Positions 1 to 7,874 of a stretch of DNA of 32,537 bases are shown here, piece by piece. The notes under the pieces were generated by a model. That model was not told the DNA's origin, ran no database searches, and was given only the letters and a program-made list of their open reading frames with translations. The stretch covers positions 1 through 32,537 of the forward strand of contig CAYVXE010000042.1 of NCBI GenBank assembly GCA_964455375.1. Reading direction: 5' to 3'. Made by a program: the position numbers and the translations under genes. Within the stretch, counting starts at the first letter, position 1. The number at the start of each line of letters is the position of its first letter. The stretch comes from CAYVXE01 sp964455375 (GTDB lineage: Bacteria; Zhuqueibacterota; Zhuqueibacteria; Oceanimicrobiales; Oceanimicrobiaceae).

Positions 1-448
1 GGTTTCAGAGAAAATATTTTAAAAATGTGGAGCCGGGCACGGTAACTGCACCGGACGTATGTCCGAGGTAATTCCGGTTTTTGTGAAAAAATGTGTTCAG
101 AGTACTTAAATTGAACAGGAAATTCACGTGCTGATTTGTTCGTGAAGCATATCTGTGGTACGCTGGTAATCATTGGCAGTCTGTATCTGATTCATCAAAC
201 GCTTTCACCTGCCAGACCGAAAGCCGTGTCTGCTCTGAAAAGGAATAGTCCATTTCGTTCATGTGGCTCGCAAAAGCTGCAACTTTTCCCCCCATTTCGC
301 ATTTTATCCTAATCGCGATTCACCTTGATTTTCTCCATTGCATTTCTTAAGAAAACTTAATATTATTAACAGCGGAATACTTGGCGTAAACAGTGCGTCC
401 GCAGAACAAGAAATTCGTTAACATCAACACAATAACGGAGGTAGTTGC
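1..448. other. Left-edge spacer, no gene recognised
   Basis: I see no complete gene here. One forward frame is open from base 3 to a TAA near base 71 and could be the last codons of a gene that lies mostly outside the window, but the peptide is not recognisable. The right end (343-369) is AT-rich and holds a TTAA-type repeat, listed separately, that probably belongs to the promoter of the DUF47 gene. The rest shows no convincing hairpin or RNA gene. Confidence 0.5.
343..369 (+). promoter_or_regulatory. Candidate Pho-box-like repeat upstream of the DUF47/PiT genes
   Basis: TTTCTTAAGAAAACTTAA (343-360) has two TTAA cores with 10-bp periodicity, and a third TTAA follows at 366-369. The element ends about 80-90 bp before the DUF47 start codon. 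A near copy (16 of 18 bases) lies at 32445-32462, in front of the partial gene that follows the PhoR-like kinase. Helically phased direct repeats are typical of PhoB/PhoP-family operators, but the sequence is not the E. coli Pho box. Control by phosphate is therefore inferred from context. Confidence 0.35.
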
Positions 449-1123
449 ATGAGTGTCTTCCAAAATTTATTTATCCGTTCGCCGTTTTCACCGCTGCAAT
501 CGCACATGGAAAAAGTCGCAAGTTGTGTGGCAAAAGTTGAAGATATTTTTCTTGCTTACTCGAAAAAGGATTATGCCGGATTGAACAAATTGGCTGATGA
601 AATTTCCAAACTCGAACATGCCGCGGATATGACGAAGAATGAAATTCGTAATAATCTTCCTAAAGGGCTGTTTCTGGCGATTAATCGGTCCGACTTACTT
701 GAAATCTTGTCGTTGCAGGATTCCATTGCAGACAAAGCCGAGGACATCGGTATCTTAATGACACTTAAGAAATTAGAGCCTCTAGATAATTTAATGCAGG
801 ATTTACAAAAGTTCATTGATAAAAATCTAAAATTAGTTTACCGTGTGCACCAAATTATTCGGGAAATTGATGAATTGCTGCAGGTTTCTTTTGGGGGAAA
901 GGAGGCGGAAAAGGTACAAACGATGGTGGATGAAGTCGCTTATATGGAGCATGAAGCCGACATATTGCAGCGTGAGTTGTTGAAAAAACTGTACGGCATG
1001 GATGATTCCATCCCTTACAGCAGTTTTTCCCTTTGGATTAATATCTTGCAAACCATCGCTGCATTGGGAAACCTTGCTGAAAAGCTGGCGAATCGTGTGC
1101 GAATGCTGCTTGAAACGAAATAA
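449..1123 (+). CDS. PhoU-like DUF47 protein, phosphate transporter accessory
   Basis: This 224-residue all-helical, soluble protein belongs to the DUF47 (PhoU-like, TIGR00153) family. It has the family's charged helices and EHEAD-type motifs (KLEHAAD near residue 56, YMEHEAD near residue 165). Members are usually co-encoded with PiT permeases and are thought to modulate low-affinity phosphate uptake at the cytoplasmic face. The PiT gene follows after 38 bp on the same strand, which supports that role. The start is set by GGAGG about 8 bp upstream of the ATG. Length is normal for the family. A phased TTAA repeat upstream may bind a phosphate regulator. Confidence 0.9.
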   Translation: MSVFQNLFIRSPFSPLQSHMEKVASCVAKVEDIFLAYSKKDYAGLNKLADEISKLEHAADMTKNEIRNNLPKGLFLAINRSDLLEILSLQDSIADKAEDIGILMTLKKLEPLDNLMQDLQKFIDKNLKLVYRVHQIIREIDELLQVSFGGKEAEKVQTMVDEVAYMEHEADILQRELLKKLYGMDDSIPYSSFSLWINILQTIAALGNLAEKLANRVRMLLETK

Positions 1124-1161
1124 AAGGAACCTTACTGAGCCTAAATTTGTAGAGGAGAGAG

Positions 1162-2586
1162 ATGGGAATAGAGACAATAATTTTGATTATAGCGATTATT
1201 AGTGGTTTTTATATGGCCTGGAGCATAGGTGCAAACGATGTTGCAAATGCAATGGGTACATCTGTGGGTTCCGGAGCATTAACCATTAAACAGGCAGTTC
1301 TTGTTGCCGCAGTTTTGGAATTTATGGGTGCTTTTTTTGTGGGGTCGCATGTTTCGAATACGATCCGGAAGGGGATTATCAGTCCGGTTTTATTTCAGGG
1401 GCACTCGTTGGACCTCGTTTTCGGAATGATTGGGGCTCTGCTGGCAGCTGCTATCTGGTTGCAGATTGCATCTTACTATGGATGGCCGGTTTCAACGACC
1501 CACTCGATAGTCGGGTCGGTGTTAGGTTTTGGCGTCATGTATGGCGGTTTGCAAGCCGCAGACTGGGGGCAAGTTGCTTCCATCGTAGTGAGCTGGGTCG
1601 TGTCACCGCTTCTGTGCGGGTCAATTTCATTTTTAATCTTCACATTCCTACGCCGGTTCATTTATTTTAGCGATGATCCGGTGGGAAAAGCCAAACAATT
1701 GACACCGTATCTGGTCTTTCTGGTGTTTTTTGTTTTGAGCCTCGCAATGGTATTTAAAGGGTTGAAAAACTTAAAATTGGATCTAAATTTCTCCGAAGCG
1801 TCTGCGGTTGCCGGAGGTGTTGGTGTATTCGCATCCATCATAAGTTATTTTTTAGTTAGACGGATTACACCGGTTGAAGTTAAAAAAAGAGTTGTCCTGC
1901 GGCAGCCTGCTGCTGTCGAAAAGAGAATTGAAAAGGCTCTGAATCAGTTGGAGAAAGTTTCAAACAAAGCGATTGGTGAAATTAAGGATCATGTGAAGAC
2001 CATTATCTTCGACTTGAAAACTGTAGAAAAAGAAGTCGCTGTGGGAACCACCGTGGAAAAAGGCAGCACCGAATATAAAACCGTGGAACAGATATTTGTT
2101 TATCTGCAGATATTGAGCGCCGGATTTGTAGCCTTTGCTCATGGCGCAAATGATGTTGCGAACGCGGTTGGTCCACTCGCTGCAGTTGTTTCAATTCTTA
2201 AAACCGGCGAGCTTTCAATGAAAACAGATGTCCCTGTTTGGCTTTTGGGTTTAGGTGGAATTGGGATTGTTGTGGGACTCGCTACCTGGGGATGGCGGGT
2301 TATGATTACCATCGGTAAAAAAATAACCGAATTAACACCGACGCGCGGTTTTTCCGCCGAGTTTGCAGCAGCAATTACCATCGTAGTAGCGTCAAAAATG
2401 GGATTACCTGTAAGTACGACGCATACGCTGGTCGGAGGAGTTCTGGGTGTTGGATTAGCCCGCGGTATCTCGGCATTGAATTTACGTGTCGTAACTAATA
2501 TAGTTATTTCCTGGGTTGTAACGCTTCCCATCGGAGCGCTTGGCGCAATGCTTTTTTATTATTTGTTAAAAACAATTTTTAGTTAA
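1162..2586 (+). CDS. pit: PiT family inorganic phosphate transporter
   Basis: A 474-residue polytopic inner-membrane permease that takes up phosphate (or metal-phosphate) with a cation. The two PiT signatures of the internal duplication are present: GANDVANAMG at residues 23-32 and GANDVANAVG near residue 330. Each half also carries a VSTTH motif. A hydrophilic, charged, probably coiled-coil loop of about 80 residues (about 235-315) separates the halves. Length is typical. The start follows a GAGGAGA ribosome site. It forms a two-gene unit with the DUF47 gene. It could also carry sulfate-like or arsenate anions, as PiT proteins do incidentally. Confidence 0.93.
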   Translation: MGIETIILIIAIISGFYMAWSIGANDVANAMGTSVGSGALTIKQAVLVAAVLEFMGAFFVGSHVSNTIRKGIISPVLFQGHSLDLVFGMIGALLAAAIWLQIASYYGWPVSTTHSIVGSVLGFGVMYGGLQAADWGQVASIVVSWVVSPLLCGSISFLIFTFLRRFIYFSDDPVGKAKQLTPYLVFLVFFVLSLAMVFKGLKNLKLDLNFSEASAVAGGVGVFASIISYFLVRRITPVEVKKRVVLRQPAAVEKRIEKALNQLEKVSNKAIGEIKDHVKTIIFDLKTVEKEVAVGTTVEKGSTEYKTVEQIFVYLQILSAGFVAFAHGANDVANAVGPLAAVVSILKTGELSMKTDVPVWLLGLGGIGIVVGLATWGWRVMITIGKKITELTPTRGFSAEFAAAITIVVASKMGLPVSTTHTLVGGVLGVGLARGISALNLRVVTNIVISWVVTLPIGALGAMLFYYLLKTIFS

Positions 2587-2734
2587 AGACCAATTTTTTA
2601 AAAATCGTTTGATGAGAAACGAAAGAGGATAAATTGAGTAACATAAATATGACCGATCCTGTAATCAATAAAAATTAAGGGAGGATTTAATCTAAGGATA
2701 GAAGGATTAAAAACGACGAGGGAGGTGTGTTAAC

Positions 2735-3958
2735 ATGAAAAAAAAACTCCACAGGTTCCTTTTAGACTTAAAGCAAAATGTCCCGGATGTTTCTTTCCAA
2801 ATAGATCTGTGGAATGGTGACAGAGTAAAATTTGGCTCCGGTAAACCTGAGTTCAAACTTATTGTAAAAACCGAGAAATGTGCGGAAAATATTTTAATGA
2901 ATGGGGAATTTGGGTTTTGCCAGGCGTATATGGCTGGAAACATTGTCGTCGAGGGAGATTTTCGGCAGTTGATGCGGGTTGGCATTTTAACCTTACCTCA
3001 AAAATTACAATTGTCCCTGAGGTTTAAAATTGATTTTTTGTTTCGTTATATGACTTATCTCAACTTTCCAAGACGTGCCCAAAAAAATATTTCTCACCAC
3101 TACAATTTAGGTAATAATTTTTATAGACTTTGGCTGGATAAAAGCATGGCCTATTCCTGTGCTTACTTTCATCATGTGGATGACTCGCTCGAACAGGCGC
3201 AACAGCAAAAGTATGACTATATTTGCCGGAAGCTAAGACTTGCGGAGGGTGAAACGCTTCTTGATGTTGGTTGCGGCTGGGGGGGAATGCTTATTTATGC
3301 AGCAAAACATTATGGAATTAAGGGCGTGGGTTGTACGCTGTCAAAACAGCAGGTTAAGTTTTCACAACAAAAAATCAGAGATGCCGGTCTCGAAGCCCAA
3401 ATTTCGATTCAGTACATGGACTATCGCGACCTGACGGGACAATTTGATAAATTTGTTTCCATCGGTATGTTTGAACATGTCGGCAGAGAATTTATTCCTC
3501 TGTTTATGAAGAAAATCAAGACTTTGCTGAAACCGGGGGGACTCGGGCTTCTGCACACAATTGGTAAGGAAAAAAAGAGTTCTGTTAATCTATGGACAAT
3601 GAAATATATCTTCCCTGGCGGCTACCTGCCAAGTTTGGATGAAATTGTGCGCGCGATGGGGAAAATCGGACTTGTCCCCGTCGATATTGAGAATCTGCGT
3701 CTGCATTATGCAATGACACTGGATAAGTGGAGTGAAAGATTTGAGGCACATACCGATGAAATTAAGCAGATGTTCGATGAAACCTTTGTAAGGATGTGGC
3801 GGCTGTTTTTGAACGGCAGTGCGGCAAGTTTTCGCTACGGTACGATACGATTGTATCATGTGGCTTTCACTAACGGACTCAATAACGCGTTACCGTTAAC
3901 GCGCAGTGAGCTATACGGAGAATTTCATGAGGGAAGCAAATACCCAAATTCAAAATAA
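2735..3958 (+). CDS. cfa: Cyclopropane-fatty-acyl-phospholipid synthase
   Basis: A 407-residue SAM-dependent methyltransferase of the CFA/mycolic acid cyclopropane synthase family. It adds a methylene bridge across the double bond of membrane phospholipid acyl chains. Visible motifs are YSCAYF at 140-145 (the conserved Cys region of CFA), the SAM loop DVGCGWGG at 177-184, GMFEHVG near 244, and LLHTIG near 271. The N-terminal 100 residues form the usual lipid-binding domain. The start is supported by GGAGGTG before the ATG. It stands alone, 148 bp after the PiT gene and convergent with the respiratory operon. Cyclopropanation is commonly a stationary-phase or stress trait. Confidence 0.92.
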   Translation: MKKKLHRFLLDLKQNVPDVSFQIDLWNGDRVKFGSGKPEFKLIVKTEKCAENILMNGEFGFCQAYMAGNIVVEGDFRQLMRVGILTLPQKLQLSLRFKIDFLFRYMTYLNFPRRAQKNISHHYNLGNNFYRLWLDKSMAYSCAYFHHVDDSLEQAQQQKYDYICRKLRLAEGETLLDVGCGWGGMLIYAAKHYGIKGVGCTLSKQQVKFSQQKIRDAGLEAQISIQYMDYRDLTGQFDKFVSIGMFEHVGREFIPLFMKKIKTLLKPGGLGLLHTIGKEKKSSVNLWTMKYIFPGGYLPSLDEIVRAMGKIGLVPVDIENLRLHYAMTLDKWSERFEAHTDEIKQMFDETFVRMWRLFLNGSAASFRYGTIRLYHVAFTNGLNNALPLTRSELYGEFHEGSKYPNSK

Positions 3959-4310
3959 ATCTCAATTTTCAATGTCTGAAGTCGGAGCAGCTATCATTTG
4001 AATTATGCACGGAGTTGTCTTTTCGGGTCATGCGAATGCCTTTGTGCATTAACTTAAGCGCTAAACTTGCAACCCCGTTCCAAAATAGAAATTTTGGAAC
4101 CAGTATGTGGTGTTTTTTTGCTCGGTCCCACTTTGGAAAAAATCTTTACGTTGACAAACAAGGGAGAGTGCGTGGTCGAAATGATCATAAAATTGACGAT
4201 TTCGTTCAGTCCCTAAACAGTATGATTTTTTCATGAAAATTTTTCTTGCAAAGCAGGATAACCGCTCCAGGGATGGCATGTTAACTGTTTAGGGGTTGCT
4301 CGGCGTTGCA
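3959..4310. other. Convergent spacer with two inverted repeats
   Basis: This lies between the ends of the cfa gene and the respiratory operon. It holds a perfect 10-bp inverted repeat with a 4-base loop (4077-4086 / 4091-4100) and an 11-bp inverted repeat CCCTAAACAGT / ACTGTTTAGGG at 4211-4221 and 4284-4294, with a 62-bp spacer. Short open frames exist on both strands, but none has a good ribosome site or a recognisable protein, so I call no gene. Confidence 0.55.
4077..4100. terminator. Perfect 10-bp hairpin in the convergent spacer
   Basis: GTTCCAAAAT and ATTTTGGAAC are exact reverse complements around the loop AGAA. The hairpin lies 119 bp after the cfa stop and 211 bp after the last gene of the minus-strand operon, so it could stop transcripts from either side. 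The nearest T run on the plus strand (about 4111-4117) starts 10 bases after the stem, so it is not a textbook intrinsic terminator. A related but degenerate sequence occurs near 29318-29349, so it may instead be a dispersed repeat. Confidence 0.4.
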
Positions 4311-5579
4311 TTATTCCTCATCCTCATCAAAATCATATGTGGAAATCAGGTAGGCTATGACCCAGTTGATGTCCTCAGTGGGGATACTTTTTTTCCAGGA
4401 AGGCATATTAAAAGGTGAAGGACCTTCCGGGTCCTTTTTGGCCGCGGGATTGCCGTTACTTATCACCTGGCGAATGGCGTTATATTGGGCCAGGACCAGC
4501 AGAAAGCGTGGAATATCGGGTTGTGGAACAGCCAGATTCAGATCTCCGAATTTTTCAATGGCCTCAATGATAACGTCGGCATCTTCTTTCTCAAATAAAA
4601 ACAACCGTTCAGCCAGCAAATCCAATTCCGGGATTTCATCTTTCAAATAATTTGGATTATGAACACCTCCTTCGCCATTCTTTCCGTGACAGGCACGACA
4701 GTAAAGTTGAAAGGTCTTTTTTCCTCTCTCAAGAGTCGTGAGTGGTTTTTCAGATGTTTTAGGAAGTTTCTGAACACCCGGTTCCGGATTTACCAGGCTT
4801 TTTAAATAAACTGAGATTGCAATAGCCTTATCTTGAGAAAAACCATAATCCAACATGACGGAATTAGGCGGTTGTGCTGTGGGGTAGCGCACGGATTCAT
4901 AAATATAAGCAAGATTCCGATTGTTATTAAATTGTGCTAAAAGTTCTGTACGCAAACTGTCCGTGGGGTATTTGAGTTCAAAGCTGACGTCTCCGAGACC
5001 GCGATATTCCGGTGCCAGATAACCGCCTTTGCCGTCACGCTGGTGACATCCAAGACAGCCGCTGGTTTCAAAGAGACGTTTCCCACGGTTGTATGTTGGG
5101 GTTTGTGCAAGCGTGTCTGAATGACAACGGTAACAGTTGGCTTCAAGAAAGGGTGGCATTAAGACGGGTTTTTCCCAATGTTTACCATCGGCGGCGGCGA
5201 GGGCATCTTCCCAGACTGTTGCGCGTCCCTGCCCGTCATGACAAATTGTGCAACCGAATTTTTCGGGATCGTGGATTTCCAGATAGTTGCCGGGGTGTGT
5301 TTTAAATGGATTTTTTTGATCGGAAAATCGAGGATCCTCGATTACTACGTGGCAGGTGACACAGCGGTCAACTCGATTCATTTTGGGGAGGTAGATTTGA
5401 TGCAATTCAATCTTGGGTAAATCGCTTGTGTTGTCGCCACTCGCAATTAATTTCTCTTTCAGAATGTGTCGGTATTGCTTCTGATACCCCCGCCATTCTG
5501 CTGAAACATTTTCATCAACAAAATAAAGTATGGAGAATAAGACAATCACAAAGGAGGAAATATATAAAATCGCTTTCAT
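4311..5579 (-). CDS. Penta-haem cytochrome c of a bc-type complex
   Basis: A 422-residue membrane-anchored cytochrome with one N-terminal hydrophobic helix (residues 3-20) and five CxxCH haem sites: C73-H77, C110-H114, C149-H153, C175-H179 and C294-H298. The first part looks like a tetra-haem module and the last haem sits in a separate class I-like domain. The start follows AAGGAT. It is the last gene of the operon, 36 bp after cytochrome b, where the cytochrome c1-equivalent of a bc complex would lie. The inferred role is to accept electrons from the Rieske protein and pass them to periplasmic carriers or to the terminal reductase. The acidic C-terminal tail (DFDEDEE) is noticeable. Confidence 0.88.
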   Translation of the reverse strand: MKAILYISSFVIVLFSILYFVDENVSAEWRGYQKQYRHILKEKLIASGDNTSDLPKIELHQIYLPKMNRVDRCVTCHVVIEDPRFSDQKNPFKTHPGNYLEIHDPEKFGCTICHDGQGRATVWEDALAAADGKHWEKPVLMPPFLEANCYRCHSDTLAQTPTYNRGKRLFETSGCLGCHQRDGKGGYLAPEYRGLGDVSFELKYPTDSLRTELLAQFNNNRNLAYIYESVRYPTAQPPNSVMLDYGFSQDKAIAISVYLKSLVNPEPGVQKLPKTSEKPLTTLERGKKTFQLYCRACHGKNGEGGVHNPNYLKDEIPELDLLAERLFLFEKEDADVIIEAIEKFGDLNLAVPQPDIPRFLLVLAQYNAIRQVISNGNPAAKKDPEGPSPFNMPSWKKSIPTEDINWVIAYLISTYDFDEDEE

Positions 5580-5615
5580 CTAACGATCCTTTTTGATTAA
5601 GATAAGCATTTTGGC

Positions 5616-7178
5616 TCAATGAACCGGCCAGAGTGATGGCCACCAGTAAAAGTGCCAGTTAGGTCCACGGTGTACGGTTGCGAAGTAAGTTAAAATAATA
5701 AACGCTATGAAAAAGCAGGTAAACAACGCGATGGCGCCGATTCTGATGGAGTCCAGACGTTTTATCACGACCAATGACCAGATAGCAAACAACATTACCA
5801 GCAGTGTCCCAGGATTGATGAATGTGATGATAATCTGCGGGATGTCCGGAAACCAATTGCGCAACCAACCAAAATTAACCGTCAGTGCCAGCATTAAAAC
5901 ACAAACAACTGTAGAGAATACAACTGACCAGATGGCTACCCGTCGTCCGGCTTCGTTCTCAAACCATCTGCCTATTCCTTTAGGGTCACGGTCGAGATAA
6001 GGAATAAGCCCCAGTCCAATGAGCGCAATGGTGGGGATACCAATGCCCCCCATGAAGGCAGAATAAGAGACCAATTCCTGCAGACCGAGAAAATACCAGG
6101 GCGCTTTTGCCGGATTCTCAGGAACCGCAGGGTTCGCCGGTTCTTTTAGCGGTGCATTAAAGAAATAGGCTAACAACATGGTAATGGCGAGTATGAACAT
6201 GAAGGCAGTAAATTCCCGTACAAATGCATGCGGCATGGAATCGACCGTGTCTTCCGGCGTGCCATCGGAGAAATGTTGTTTGCCTTTAACCACCGCAACA
6301 AGGCTGTATGTTTTCACGGACTTAGCCCCAAAGGTCTTGTCGTTCATGGTATTTTTGGGTAAGCCCTCCAACAAAGCAGGGTCAATGGTATCGGGTCGGG
6401 AAAGGCCACCGTCTTTTCGGATACGCCAGATATGAACCGCTACAAACGTGATAAGCATCATAGGCAAAAAAATGCAATGCAGGAAATAAAACCGTACCAG
6501 CGCTGTGTTGCCAATCTGGTCGGCGCCGATGAGCAGGTGCTTTTGCAGAGCACCGATATCGATTTTTTGGGTGATGCCCAGAGCATCCGTGACTTCTTGT
6601 GGTGAGGATGCGATGTTGGTGCCGATAGTTACCGCCCAGTAGGCCAACTGATCCCAGGGCAGGAGGTAGCCGGTGAAACTCAATGCCAGGGTCAAAACCA
6701 GCAGAGCCAGGCCAACGAGCCAATTGAATTCTCTTCCGCGTTTGTATGACGCGGTGAAAAAAACCCGTGCCATGTGAAGAAAGACACAAATCACCATTAA
6801 ATGCGCCGCCCAACGATGAACGTTACGCACCAGACGCCCGGAGGGTACAATATAGATGATGTCTTTCATGGAATTATAAGCATGTAATGTGCTGGGTTCG
6901 TAATAGAGCATGAGCAAAAGGCCGGTAAAGGACAGCACAAAAAAGAGCCCGGCGCTCATAATGCCGAGACCAAACGTGTAATTCCAGCGCAAAGAAAACC
7001 GGTGAACTTTCACAGAATGAATATGCAGGAAAATGTTACTGAAAATTGTCTGGGCTCGTGCTCTACTGGTTTCCGCTGCCCCGTGCCGGACGATGGAACG
7101 CTTCAAATTACCCGGCAACTGCTTTATGTGCGTCAGGTATTGACCCAAAGCTCCTGATTGTTCGGACGTTTTATTCAT
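5616..7178 (-). CDS. Cytochrome b of a quinol:cytochrome c (bc/b6f-like) complex
   Basis: A 520-residue integral membrane di-haem cytochrome b. The likely haem ligands are His121 and His135 (spacing 14), and His234 and His249 (spacing 15). The uneven 14/15 pattern resembles b6f and Gram-positive menaquinol complexes. Both the N-terminal four-helix half and the subunit IV-like half (APWYFLGLQE near residue 370, a PEWY-like quinol-site region) are in one chain. About 50 extra residues precede the first helix. The start follows a GAGG site. It oxidises quinol and moves protons together with the Rieske protein and the multi-haem cytochrome. A 222-bp gap separates it from the Rieske gene. Confidence 0.93.
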   Translation of the reverse strand: MNKTSEQSGALGQYLTHIKQLPGNLKRSIVRHGAAETSRARAQTIFSNIFLHIHSVKVHRFSLRWNYTFGLGIMSAGLFFVLSFTGLLLMLYYEPSTLHAYNSMKDIIYIVPSGRLVRNVHRWAAHLMVICVFLHMARVFFTASYKRGREFNWLVGLALLVLTLALSFTGYLLPWDQLAYWAVTIGTNIASSPQEVTDALGITQKIDIGALQKHLLIGADQIGNTALVRFYFLHCIFLPMMLITFVAVHIWRIRKDGGLSRPDTIDPALLEGLPKNTMNDKTFGAKSVKTYSLVAVVKGKQHFSDGTPEDTVDSMPHAFVREFTAFMFILAITMLLAYFFNAPLKEPANPAVPENPAKAPWYFLGLQELVSYSAFMGGIGIPTIALIGLGLIPYLDRDPKGIGRWFENEAGRRVAIWSVVFSTVVCVLMLALTVNFGWLRNWFPDIPQIIITFINPGTLLVMLFAIWSLVVIKRLDSIRIGAIALFTCFFIAFIILTYFATVHRGPNWHFYWWPSLWPVH

Positions 7179-7400
7179 AGGGCCTCAAGTTTAAATCGAT
7201 ACGATTAGTTTGTATTTCCACTGCTCTTTTGTTAAGATGACGTTCAGCCACTAAGACTCAAAGGCTCCAAGTTAATAGAACAAATCTTTTAATATTTCTT
7301 TTGATTATTCGTTCATGTCAAATGATTCAGTGTTTGAGAAGCTACATCTACAATTTTTTTTACCTAATTCTTCTGTTTGACCTGAAATTATAGTTGCGAT
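7179..7400. other. 222-bp gap inside the respiratory operon
   Basis: This is the longest gap within the minus-strand operon, between the bc Rieske stop and the cytochrome b start. It is AT-rich. I find no open reading frame with a ribosome site, no strong hairpin and no -24/-12 element in it. It could hold an internal sigma-70 promoter that lets the cytochrome b and c genes be expressed separately, but I cannot assign one. Confidence 0.4.
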
Positions 7401-7874
7401 TTATGACACAAGAAACTTGGTGCCTGGCTTAACCGGCTTGTTGCGGTTAACGATGAGCCGTCCACTGGGGAGTCGTTCCACTTTAAACCACGGTAGATTT
7501 TTTGGCGCCGGTCCCCGTGTCACCTTCCCGGTTAAATCATATTGAGAACCGTGACAGGGACAGGAAAACTTCTTTTCTTCTTTGTTAACAATGCAACCGA
7601 GATGGGTACAAACCGATGACATGGCGTAGATACCATCCTGGTCGGCGAAGACAAACGTTCTTTCATTTTCAAAATATTTTACAGTCCCTGGTGGATAGTC
7701 CTCTTTGTGTCCGATTTTGAATTTGCCTGACCGCCCGGGCAGGAGCGAAGGCAGGGGCATTCTCAGCGCCGTTAAGAAAAAGACAAACAATGCACCCACA
7801 CCGGTGAATACCGACATCCCCCAGCCCAAAAAACCTCGGCGGCTCATCGGTCCATTTTGAAGTTCTATTTTCAT
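7401..7874 (-). CDS. Rieske iron-sulfur protein of the bc complex
   Basis: A 157-residue Rieske [2Fe-2S] protein with a Tat signal anchor (SRRGFLGWG at 11-19, followed by a hydrophobic helix to about residue 37). Cluster ligands are C89 and H91 in CTHLGC and C105 and H108 in CPCHGS. C94 and C107 can form the disulfide typical of high-potential Rieske proteins. I chose the ATG at 7874 rather than an upstream in-frame codon because it puts the twin-arginine motif near the N-terminus. Its ATG overlaps the stop of the preceding flavoprotein gene (ATGA), which suggests translational coupling. It transfers electrons from quinol at cytochrome b to cytochrome c. Confidence 0.93.
   Translation of the reverse strand: MKIELQNGPMSRRGFLGWGMSVFTGVGALFVFFLTALRMPLPSLLPGRSGKFKIGHKEDYPPGTVKYFENERTFVFADQDGIYAMSSVCTHLGCIVNKEEKKFSCPCHGSQYDLTGKVTRGPAPKNLPWFKVERLPSGRLIVNRNKPVKPGTKFLVS

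Noticed and set aside
4015..4279. Small open frames on both strands in the convergent spacer
   Set aside because: They overlap each other and an inverted repeat, and they have no ribosome site or recognisable domain.
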